A stretch of DNA of 64,000 nucleotides from UBA1737 sp964541525. Its GTDB lineage: Bacteria; Bacillota_I; Bacilli_A; ML615J-28; CAG-313. Positions within the stretch are counted from its first letter, which is position 1; each line of letters opens with the position of its first letter. The stretch is from the NCBI GenBank assembly GCA_964541525.1, contig CAZIQF010000006.1, positions 14,328-78,327 on the forward strand. Direction: 5' to 3'. The notes under the pieces were generated by a model. That model saw only the letters and a list, made by a program, of their open reading frames with translations. It made no database searches and was not told the DNA's origin. Below, in pieces: positions 1 through 7,627 of the stretch. The position numbers and the translations under genes were made by a program.

Positions 1-640
1 ATTCTTTTTTAGGAAGCTTAATTGCTTTCTTTTTAATTAATTTAATTAGTACATTTATTTTTAAAAAGAATAAGTGTATATTTTGATTGTTATTAGTATT
101 AATTAAAGTATTTTGATAGAATACTTCTGCCAGTTGGTCGATGTTAGTATTAACACTTAAATGAATTCGAATATAGTTGTTACCGATATTTTCTTGTACT
201 TCATCTTGTATTGTAACATCTTTCATTTCCTGTTCTAAATATACCTTAATTTTTTCGATGCTTGGTGTATGTAAATGATAAGGACCAAAAGTGTTTTGAT
301 AAATTAATTTTATAAAATCAGTAATTGTCATTAGTGGGTATTTATGATAGTGTTCTAATAAAATTGGCTCTATTAACGAAGTTTCTTGTTTTAAGGCTTT
401 TTCTTGCTTTTTTTCCAATCGTGATAATGGAACGGGATCATAATATTTTTTATTAAAGGGAACACAACAAACAATGCGTTTAATCATTAAAAATGTCGCT
501 TTGAAAAAATTGAATTTTTGATAACATTGTTTAGAATATTCCGAACAACTAGGATAGTGAACACATCTAGGAATATGATTCACTGGTTTATTGGTTTGAT
601 ACTTAGTGATTAAACTGATCATTTTATCATTAATACTCAT
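1..640 (-). CDS. yidD: YidD membrane insertion factor with long C-terminal extension (partial)
   Basis: I translated this minus-strand frame by hand; it starts at ATG 638-640 and is still open at base 2, so the 3' end lies outside the window. Residues about 22-71 match YidD, a small factor that assists YidC-dependent membrane protein insertion: HIPRCVHYPSCSEYS, an amphipathic stretch ending IKRIVCCVPF, then YYDPVP. YidD proteins are usually 70-100 residues, but this one exceeds 213. The extension (from about residue 75) is soluble-looking and includes DFIKLIYQNTFGPYHLH; I recall similar motifs in unnamed Firmicutes proteins but cannot assign a function. An AGAGG ribosome binding site lies about 9 bases before the ATG. 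It is divergent from ytfI. The YidD part is sure; the role of the extension is unknown. Confidence 0.85.
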   Translation of the reverse strand, partial: MSINDKMISLITKYQTNKPVNHIPRCVHYPSCSEYSKQCYQKFNFFKATFLMIKRIVCCVPFNKKYYDPVPLSRLEKKQEKALKQETSLIEPILLEHYHKYPLMTITDFIKLIYQNTFGPYHLHTPSIEKIKVYLEQEMKDVTIQDEVQENIGNNYIRIHLSVNTNIDQLAEVFYQNTLINTNNNQNIHLFFLKINVLIKLIKKKAIKLPKKE

Positions 641-726
641 ATTATTACGACCTCTTTGCTTAATATTATATCAAAAAAAATGGGAATTTAAGTATAAAAT
701 ACTAATTAAAGTGAAAAAATATAAAT

Positions 727-1311
727 ATGAAAATCCTTTTAATTATTACACTTATTTTATTTTTAATTTTAATAATCAATCTTAGATTTAAAATTTATAA
801 GGTAAATCGTGAAGAACTAAGTATTTACTTAATTGTTTTTAAATTAATGCCAATTAAAATTAAATTAACGAATGTTAATCAACCATTAATCAGTGATTTG
901 GATCAGAATCAATTACAAAAAGATAAAAATGCTGCAAAATTATTTTTTAAACATCAAAATTTAGTTAAAAAGTTGATTGGGATTTTTAGTGCGAATACTT
1001 GCTTTTTTAGTATTAATACAAAATATTATTTGGCTAATCTTCCTTTATATTTATCTACATTTTATCTATATAGTTTAATGCAAAATTTATTATATACTAA
1101 TCTTGCAAAACTAAAGAAAAGTTGTTTTAAAAGTAGAGTTAAGAAAGTTGATATTAGGCTTGAAATTGATTTAGATTTAGAAACTAAAATTTATAAAGTC
1201 TTACTTTTTATGATTAAGTATCGAAAAGAATTATTAAAAGTATTTAAGGAGGTTCAAAATGAACGATCATCAAATTTGCGAATTGTTAAAAATATCGATG
1301 GCAAGTATTAA
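727..1311 (+). CDS. ytfI: DUF2953 (YtfI-like) membrane protein
   Basis: This 194-residue protein has one strong N-terminal membrane segment (residues 2-20), then a basic region with a short hydrophobic patch near residues 100-115. Length, the single anchor and especially the position directly upstream of gerW (ytfJ) match YtfI (DUF2953), whose gene precedes ytfJ in Bacillus, where the pair belongs to the forespore programme. The C-terminus is lysine- and glutamate-rich and overlaps the gerW reading frame by 53 bases, so the two are probably coupled. No good ribosome binding site precedes the ATG. No catalytic motif is visible. The family call rests more on context than on sequence. Confidence 0.7.
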   Translation: MKILLIITLILFLILIINLRFKIYKVNREELSIYLIVFKLMPIKIKLTNVNQPLISDLDQNQLQKDKNAAKLFFKHQNLVKKLIGIFSANTCFFSINTKYYLANLPLYLSTFYLYSLMQNLLYTNLAKLKKSCFKSRVKKVDIRLEIDLDLETKIYKVLLFMIKYRKELLKVFKEVQNERSSNLRIVKNIDGKY

Positions 1312-1651
1312 AGAAATAGCGGATGTTGATATGATTATCGGTAATAAAATTGAAATGAATGATGCAGTAGTAATTCCAATTTCCAAAGTTAAATATAGTT
1401 TTATTAGTGGTGGACTTGATCAACAAGCCCCCAAGGCATATGTTAATGGGGAATATCCGTTTGGTGGTGGTGCTGGCGGAATGACATCAATTACACCGGT
1501 TGCTTTTTTGGTGTATGCTTTAGGTGAGGTTAAAGTTCTGCATTTAGAGGAAAGTAATCATGCTTTAGAAACACTGGTAGATGCAATTCCTTCGGCGGTA
1601 TCTAAAATTATAAAGACAATTGATCAAAGTAAAAAGAATCGAATTGATTAA
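1259..1651 (+). CDS. gerW: Sporulation protein GerW (YtfJ family)
   Basis: The 130-residue product has the YtfJ/GerW signature: IPISKVKYSFISGG followed by a glycine-rich turn, EYPFGGGAGGMTSITPVAF. The usual length is about 130-150 residues. In Bacillus the protein is made in the forespore and is needed for normal germination. The ATG is preceded by a perfect AAGGAGG at 1248-1254, which fixes the start even though it lies inside the end of ytfI. A hairpin terminator follows at 1672. Together with the other spore genes here it indicates a spore former. Confidence 0.93.
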   Translation: MNDHQICELLKISMASIKEIADVDMIIGNKIEMNDAVVIPISKVKYSFISGGLDQQAPKAYVNGEYPFGGGAGGMTSITPVAFLVYALGEVKVLHLEESNHALETLVDAIPSAVSKIIKTIDQSKKNRID

Positions 1652-1671
1652 AAAACTTTTGATAAATTATG

Positions 1672-1705
1672 TACGCATTGGCTTTTAGTAATGCGTATTT
1701 TTTAT
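1672..1705 (+). terminator. Terminator after ytfI-gerW
   Basis: An 8-bp perfect stem (TACGCATT, 1672-1679, pairing with 1690-1697) with a 10-base loop is followed by a run of T. It ends the ytfI-gerW unit. Confidence 0.85.
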
Positions 1706-1728
1706 TTATTAATAAAAAGATATTTTAT

Positions 1729-1757
1729 ATGCAATTTTTAATAAAATATGTTATACT
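1729..1757 (+). promoter_or_regulatory. Sigma-A-type promoter for the flavoprotein operon
   Basis: TATACT at 1752-1757 has TG one base upstream (extended -10). ATGCAA lies at 1729-1734, 17 bases away, a weak -35. It is placed 40 bases before the ATG at 1797. Confidence 0.55.
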
Positions 1758-1796
1758 TATATAAATGTGAAATAAATAGTAGTAGAGGGTAAAAAG

Positions 1797-3044
1797 ATGA
1801 AGGATGTAATAGTTATTGGTGGAGGTCCAGCTGGAATTTTCTGTGCTTTAACGATTAAGGAACAAGCAAAAGCAGAAGTTAATGTGACAATTATTGAAAG
1901 ATTAGAAAAAATTGGTAAAAAACTTCTTGCAACTGGTAATGGTAAATGTAATTTTACCAATCGTTTTGTTGAACCTCGAAAATATAATAATCAAGATTTT
2001 GTACTTTCAACTTTAGATCAATTTGGTTATGAAGAGCTTATGAATTATTTTAAAAGAATTGGTTTAATGAGTAAAGAAGGAACAGAAGGTAGAGTTTACC
2101 CATATTCCGAAAGTGCTAATACCGTACTTGATATATTACGACTTCGCTTAAATAAGTTAGGGATTGTCATTAAAAATAATTATGAAGCGAATAAAATTGT
2201 TTATAAAAATAATAAATATTTAGTTTATAATAAAAATCAGCGTAATTATTATTTAGAAACCGATTATTTAGTTTTTGCATGTGGTGGTTGTGCTGCTCAG
2301 ATCCTTGGTTCTAATGGTAGCGGTTATCCTTTACTAAAGCCATTTAAAATTAAAGTTTCATCACTTACTCCGGGATTAGTGGGATTAAAAAGTGATATGC
2401 CACATTTAAAAGCTCTAAATGGGTTGAGATTTAAAACGGGAGTAAACGTGATTGTTAAAAAAACCAAAAAATGTGTTTACTCTTCAAATGGTGAAGTTCA
2501 ATTTAAAGCTGATGGAATTAGTGGCATTGTAGTGATGGAAGCATCTAGTTATATCGCCCGTCACCCAGGTAATTATTATCTTGAACTTGATTTTATGAAA
2601 GATGTCAGTAACACTGAATTATTAGCAATGCTTAATGAACGAAAAAATATTTTTGCTGATTTAGAAATTATGCATTTATTAACTGGTATTTTGCCGAAAA
2701 TGATAGGTAGTGTTATAATTAAGAAAACAGCTATTGATTTAAATGCTTATGTTCGTGATTTAAATAAAAATGATATGATGAAAATTGTTACAATGATTAA
2801 AAAGTTTCCAATTGATGTTAAAGGGAATTACGGTTTTGAACGGGCTCAAATTACAATTGGTGGTGTGGAATTGAATGAAATTGATCCACAAACTTTAAAA
2901 CTAAAGAAAATGAAAAATGCTTATATTTGTGGTGAAATGATGGATATTGATGGAGATTGTGGCGGATACAATCTACAATGGGCGATGTCAAGTGGATATG
3001 TAGTTGGTAGTAGTATTGCCTCTAGGATGAATGAAGATGCTTAA
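1797..3044 (+). CDS. BaiN/HI0933-family NAD(P)/FAD-dependent oxidoreductase
   Basis: The 415-residue flavoprotein opens with a dinucleotide-binding fold (VIGGGPAGIFCAL, residues 5-17), then KIGKKLLATGNGKCNFTN, the hallmark of the HI0933/BaiN/YhiN family. Near the C-terminus CGEMMDIDGDCGGYNLQWA is the second conserved family motif contacting FAD. Length is normal for the family (about 400). The physiological substrate of most members is unknown; BaiN itself acts on bile acid intermediates, which cannot be inferred here. It heads an operon with a second flavoprotein (14-bp overlap) and a methyltransferase. The family is certain, the substrate open. Confidence 0.92.
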   Translation: MKDVIVIGGGPAGIFCALTIKEQAKAEVNVTIIERLEKIGKKLLATGNGKCNFTNRFVEPRKYNNQDFVLSTLDQFGYEELMNYFKRIGLMSKEGTEGRVYPYSESANTVLDILRLRLNKLGIVIKNNYEANKIVYKNNKYLVYNKNQRNYYLETDYLVFACGGCAAQILGSNGSGYPLLKPFKIKVSSLTPGLVGLKSDMPHLKALNGLRFKTGVNVIVKKTKKCVYSSNGEVQFKADGISGIVVMEASSYIARHPGNYYLELDFMKDVSNTELLAMLNERKNIFADLEIMHLLTGILPKMIGSVIIKKTAIDLNAYVRDLNKNDMMKIVTMIKKFPIDVKGNYGFERAQITIGGVELNEIDPQTLKLKKMKNAYICGEMMDIDGDCGGYNLQWAMSSGYVVGSSIASRMNEDA

Positions 3045-4641
3045 AATTAGTAACATTAAATACTTAATTGATCCTACAAGCCCTCAACCATCAGCTGAAG
3101 AATTAATTAAATATATTAGTCAATATCTAACCAATAAATATTATGTTAAAGATTTAAATCATGTTGAATTACTTAAGAAAAGTCTTGATGCGAGAGATAA
3201 AGATTTATATTATATTCTACAAGCTAAATTTAGTGTAAGTAATGAAGCATCATTATTAAAAAAGCCTAATATTACAAAATATCAAGTTGTCAAAGAAATA
3301 AGTCATCTTTCTAAATTGAAAGCCTTAAGCAAAGAAAAAATTTTAGTAGTTGGTATGGGACCATCCGGTTTATTTAATGCATATGTTTTAGCAAACGCAG
3401 GTGCTGATGTAACTTTAATTGATCGTGGAGAGAAGGTTGAAGAGCGAATTAAAACTATCGAACATTTTTTTGATACTGGTATTTTAAATGAAAATTCTAA
3501 TATTCAATTTGGTGAAGGTGGAGCAGGAACTTTTTCCGATGGTAAACTTGGAACTAATGTTTCTAGTCCTTATATTATGTATGTACTAGAAACTTTTGTG
3601 AAGTTTGGTGCTCCTAAAGAAATTTTATATGAAGCTAAACCACATATTGGTACTAATGTTTTAAGACAAGTCATTATTAATTTTCGTAATTATTTAATTG
3701 AAAAAGGGGTTAAAGTTTTATTTAATACAACCTTAATTGATTTTAATCAGAATGCAGCAATTGTTAAACAAAATGAAGTAATATCAACGATTGCTTTTGA
3801 TCAATTAGTACTTGCAGTAGGCCATAGTGCGAGTGATATTTATGAATTACTTAAACAAAAAAATGTTAGATTAGAACCGAAAAACTTTGCAGTAGGGGTT
3901 AGAATTGAACACTTACAATCAATGATTAACCAAAGTATGTATCATCATGATTCTAAATATTTACCACCCGCTGAATATAAACTTGTTACACATTTAAAAG
4001 ATCGTAGTGTTTATACATTTTGTATGTGCCCTGGTGGAATGGTTGTTTGCGCATCTAGTCATCCAGGAGAACTAGTTACTAATGGGATGAGTAATCATGA
4101 ACGTAATGAAAAAAATGCTAATTCAGCACTATTAGTTGGGGTCAATGTTGATGATTATTACCACGGAGATGTGCTAGATGGGGTATATTTTTTAAAGAAA
4201 TATGAACAACTTGCATATGCGAAACATCAAAATTATCTTGCTCCAGTTCAACTTGTTAAGGATTTTTTAAATAATCAACCATCAGTTAAACTAGGTAATG
4301 TTATTCCTTCAATAAAACCAGGTTATAAACTAAGTAGGATTGATGATGTTTTACCACCATTTGTTAGTGATGCATTGAAAGAAGCTTTACCATTATTAGA
4401 TGGAAAAATTAAAGGTTTTGCTACTGGTGATAGTATCCTTACAGCGATTGAAACTCGTTCGAGTGCACCAGTAAGAGTTGTAAGAAATGAACATTTACAA
4501 ACATCAATTCCTAATGTTTATGCGATTGGTGAAGGAGCTGGCTATGCTGGTGGGATCACAACTAGTGCGATTGATGGAATCAAAATAGCAATTAAAATTT
4601 TAGAACAAGGAGAAAGACACAATGAAAAATTTAGTCAATGA
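3031..4641 (+). CDS. FAD-dependent dehydrogenase (COG2509-like)
   Basis: The 536-residue protein has about 90 N-terminal residues, then an FAD-binding motif VVGMGPSGLFNAYVLA near residue 107, and FGEGGAGTFSDGKLGT near residue 160, the characteristic segment of the 'uncharacterised FAD-dependent dehydrogenase' family. The C-terminal YAIGEGAGYAGGITTSA is the typical second FAD contact. It overlaps the preceding flavoprotein gene by 14 bases and the next gene by 20, so all three are probably translated in series. The AGGA at 3024 is 3 bases from ATG 3031 and 9 from ATG 3037, so the true start may be 3037. Substrate unknown. Confidence 0.9.
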   Translation: MKMLKISNIKYLIDPTSPQPSAEELIKYISQYLTNKYYVKDLNHVELLKKSLDARDKDLYYILQAKFSVSNEASLLKKPNITKYQVVKEISHLSKLKALSKEKILVVGMGPSGLFNAYVLANAGADVTLIDRGEKVEERIKTIEHFFDTGILNENSNIQFGEGGAGTFSDGKLGTNVSSPYIMYVLETFVKFGAPKEILYEAKPHIGTNVLRQVIINFRNYLIEKGVKVLFNTTLIDFNQNAAIVKQNEVISTIAFDQLVLAVGHSASDIYELLKQKNVRLEPKNFAVGVRIEHLQSMINQSMYHHDSKYLPPAEYKLVTHLKDRSVYTFCMCPGGMVVCASSHPGELVTNGMSNHERNEKNANSALLVGVNVDDYYHGDVLDGVYFLKKYEQLAYAKHQNYLAPVQLVKDFLNNQPSVKLGNVIPSIKPGYKLSRIDDVLPPFVSDALKEALPLLDGKIKGFATGDSILTAIETRSSAPVRVVRNEHLQTSIPNVYAIGEGAGYAGGITTSAIDGIKIAIKILEQGERHNEKFSQ

Positions 4642-5656
4642 TCAAACAATTTTAAAAATCGTTGATACCTTTGATGAATGTGCAATGTTATATTTTGATG
4701 CGACAACTAATGAATTATATGAAAGCACTTCAATTTCCAATTATGATGTTGAGCGACCTCATTCTAACTTTTATGAATGCTTATTAAAAATCGGAAATTA
4801 CTTTTTAGAAGATGAAGAATTAGATATTAACGATGAAGAAATCGTTAAGCAAATTGAAACTAAAATCAGTGGTTTAAAAGCATACTTAGATGAAAATGGT
4901 TTAAATAGTGAAGAAGTTAGAAGAGCATTTTTATTACTTGATATCAAAGGGTTTAAAAATGTTAACTTTTCTTTAGATATTATTACTCCAGATGCGATTG
5001 CTTTAATTATGAGCGAACTGGTTAGTTTTTGCCTAAAAGCGGATCAAAAAGCAAATGTATTAGATTATAATTTTGGTGTTGGTAACTTAGCTTTCACTAT
5101 CAGTAATAAATTAGAAAATGATCTTCATTTAATTGGAATTGATAATCATCCCTTACTTGCAAGAGTTGCATGTCTAAAAGCGAATATGATGAATACTAAA
5201 TTAGATATGTATAATGAAGATGCTTTAGGGATTATTCCTTCTGATATTGATTTAGTCGTATCAGATTTAGCTGGATATGATTATGAAAATCAATTTTATA
5301 CATCTCCTTTATATGATGCAGGAGTTAGGTATTTTCCTTATCTTGCAATAGAACATTATCTTAATTTAAAAGAACAAGTTAAATATATTTATTTAATTGA
5401 TAATGATTTCTTTAATCAAAAAGGTAGTGATAAGTTTAAAGAAGCCTTAAAACAAAAAGGTGAGATTTTATCGTTAATCGCTTTGCCAGACAATTTCTTT
5501 TTATCTAATCAAATGCATAAATCGATTCTCATTTTAAACAATAATGCTGCTAATAGTAATACTGTAACTGAAATTTATGCTTTACCAAGTGTTACAGATC
5601 AAACTCATTTTATGCAAGTAATGGCGAAAATCAAAGCTTTTCTGCAAAATCATTAA
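4622..5656 (+). CDS. YtxK-like class I SAM-dependent methyltransferase
   Basis: The 344-residue protein has a helical N-terminal third and a Rossmann-type SAM domain: LDYNFGVGNLAFTIS (near residue 142), IGIDNH as the acidic strand, and DLVVSDLAGYDY in the place of the (D/N)PPY motif of N6-adenine DNA methylases. This layout fits YtxK, a methylase-like protein of Bacilli whose gene precedes ackA in Bacillus; here ackA is 20 kb away. The degenerate catalytic motif (SDLAGY) means DNA methylation is not assured. AAGGAGA precedes the ATG. A terminator follows at 5668. Confidence 0.8.
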   Translation: MKNLVNDQTILKIVDTFDECAMLYFDATTNELYESTSISNYDVERPHSNFYECLLKIGNYFLEDEELDINDEEIVKQIETKISGLKAYLDENGLNSEEVRRAFLLLDIKGFKNVNFSLDIITPDAIALIMSELVSFCLKADQKANVLDYNFGVGNLAFTISNKLENDLHLIGIDNHPLLARVACLKANMMNTKLDMYNEDALGIIPSDIDLVVSDLAGYDYENQFYTSPLYDAGVRYFPYLAIEHYLNLKEQVKYIYLIDNDFFNQKGSDKFKEALKQKGEILSLIALPDNFFLSNQMHKSILILNNNAANSNTVTEIYALPSVTDQTHFMQVMAKIKAFLQNH

Positions 5657-5667
5657 AATATATAACT

Positions 5668-5704
5668 AACAAACTAATCAAATTCAGGTTAGTTTGTTTT
5701 TTTT
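5668..5704 (+). terminator. Terminator after the flavoprotein operon
   Basis: A 10-bp perfect stem (AACAAACTAA at 5668-5677 with 5689-5698) and an 8-base T run. Confidence 0.9.
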
Positions 5705-5758
5705 CACAAAAGCAATTTATTAATTTTTTTTAATTATATAGGTGAAAGAGGTGAAAAG

Positions 5759-7627
5759 ATGTTTAAAAAAATTTTATTGATTATTGTAATTAGCAGTTTA
5801 TTATTAATTAGTCAAATCTGGTTAAATCAGGTAACTGCTGATTCTAGTTCGCTACCAAGCTTAGTTGTAAATACTGGTAGTAATGTTGGGTTAGAATTAG
5901 CTGGATATAAGATTAATTATAGTAATGTTAATTTTAATCAAGCGGGAACTTATTTTGTTAAATACTTAAATATCGCTACTAATGAAGAAGTAACAAGAAC
6001 GGTTAAAGTTATTAATAACCAAGATTTAATTACTAATGGTATTTTAGAAATAACCAAAACAAAGCAAGTAAAGACTAGTAATTATGAAGTTATTAAAACA
6101 ATTCCGATCCCTAAAGGGTATGCTAGTTTATGTTGTGATGATGAAATGTTTTATTTAGTTATAGAACAAAATCTTGAAATTAATAGTTACACCATTATTT
6201 CTAAAGCAAAATGTTCAGTAGCGGATATTATTTACGATGAACAAAGTAAACTAATTTACGGATATGGTCATTACTTTAATCAACGTCTAATTGATATTTT
6301 TCTTTGTAGTTATACCATCAATGGCAAATTAAAAATGATGACTGTCACTGGTGGTAGCAAACAAGATGAAATCAGTGATTTTATAATTGTTGATGATGTG
6401 ATTATCTTATGTGGAAAAACTAGGTCAGCTGATGGTATCTTTGAACATAATCTATCAGCAGAAGATAGTTTTATCGCTGTGTATGATAAAATTAGCGGTG
6501 ATTTCATCAAATATTATAATTTAGGATTAGAGGGAATCGATTATGTCTCAAAAATGATCTTTTTAGAGGATTTATATGTTGTGGTTCATTATTATTATCA
6601 AAATGTAGCGATGACAAAAATCGTTCAAATTGATTTGAATTATCAAACTACAAAAGAAGTTCACTTAAAACATTATCAACTAATTACTAGTATTGATTTA
6701 AAAACGGATGGTAATGATATTTACTACTTATGCAAAAGTTATGATGAGAACACAAAAAAAGTTACTGAATATTTATATCAACTAACCACAGATTTAAAAT
6801 TAACCCTTATAGATGAGTATGCTGGTGATGGGTTTAAAGCAACTAGTATTTGTGCTAATTTTGATCATATCATTATTACTTACCAATCGGATTATAACAG
6901 TGCAATTAGAATTGTTGATACTGATGAACAACTGCTTGTTTTTGATGATGCAGTGGGGATTAAAAGTTATATACTAGAAAATCATATCTATCTAAAAAAT
7001 AGTAAAGATGAAATTAGTATTTATCAATTAGAATATTTAGCCTTTAAAGAAACAGCTGGATTTTATCAATTATTTTATCAAAAACAATTAATCAAACCTA
7101 ATGAAGATTTATCATTTAATGATTACAATCCTTTAATTTTTGGTAATTATAATCTGCGCTTAGGGTATCAAATTAATAATATGGTAATTATCTACCAAGA
7201 TCAAGTGAGAGTTCAAGAAGCATTTAATATTAGTAATAATAATTGTTATCAAAAAGGGATTATTTTAGAATTTAATGCTGAAGGCTATTTAAATGGTGAA
7301 AAAATCTTGAATAAAACAATGATTAATGAAGTAGGAACTTATTATTTAGAACTAGTTGGTCATTTAAATGAAACTAAATATTATCAAATTGAAGTAGTTG
7401 ATATTAGCTATGATATACCCAACTTTAAAACAGTGGAAATAACTAAACAAGAAATAGAACAAGCAAGTAATGAATTACTTTTAGTTAGTAACCATCCAAC
7501 AGAAAATCTAGCGATTAAAAAAGATGTATCACAAGAATTATGGTTAATCATTATTCCAATTGTTTTATTTAGCGGTGGTGTTTTTTTATATTTTTATCTA
7601 AAGGAGGTCAAGAAATGTTACCAATAA
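5759..7627 (+). CDS. Membrane-anchored extracellular beta-propeller/Ig-like protein A
   Basis: I do not recognise a named family. The 622 residues start with a signal peptide (residues 1-27, positively charged then hydrophobic) and end with one membrane helix (about 595-615) and a short basic tail, so nearly all of the protein lies outside the cell. Residues about 35-85 look like a small Ig-like domain (FNQAGTYFVKYLN). The middle, with repeats such as GGSKQDEISDFII followed by a valine/isoleucine strand and G-T/S-x-D-G, resembles SBBP-type beta-propeller blades. A second Ig-like segment near residues 495-550 contains INEVGTYYLELVG. GAGGTGA precedes the ATG. The next gene encodes a diverged relative and overlaps by 13 bases. 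A surface or sensory role is inference only. Confidence 0.7.
   Translation: MFKKILLIIVISSLLLISQIWLNQVTADSSSLPSLVVNTGSNVGLELAGYKINYSNVNFNQAGTYFVKYLNIATNEEVTRTVKVINNQDLITNGILEITKTKQVKTSNYEVIKTIPIPKGYASLCCDDEMFYLVIEQNLEINSYTIISKAKCSVADIIYDEQSKLIYGYGHYFNQRLIDIFLCSYTINGKLKMMTVTGGSKQDEISDFIIVDDVIILCGKTRSADGIFEHNLSAEDSFIAVYDKISGDFIKYYNLGLEGIDYVSKMIFLEDLYVVVHYYYQNVAMTKIVQIDLNYQTTKEVHLKHYQLITSIDLKTDGNDIYYLCKSYDENTKKVTEYLYQLTTDLKLTLIDEYAGDGFKATSICANFDHIIITYQSDYNSAIRIVDTDEQLLVFDDAVGIKSYILENHIYLKNSKDEISIYQLEYLAFKETAGFYQLFYQKQLIKPNEDLSFNDYNPLIFGNYNLRLGYQINNMVIIYQDQVRVQEAFNISNNNCYQKGIILEFNAEGYLNGEKILNKTMINEVGTYYLELVGHLNETKYYQIEVVDISYDIPNFKTVEITKQEIEQASNELLLVSNHPTENLAIKKDVSQELWLIIIPIVLFSGGVFLYFYLKEVKKCYQ

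Noticed and set aside
692..721. Sigma-F-like promoter before ytfI (GTATA, 15 bases, TGAAAAAATA)
   Set aside because: The match is good and ytfIJ is forespore-expressed in Bacillus, but the -10 ends only 5 bases before the ATG, leaving no room for a leader. The A-rich stretch can match by chance.
1757..1960. Minus-strand frame opposite the first flavoprotein
   Set aside because: It is the complement of the conserved FAD-binding segment and has no ribosome binding site.
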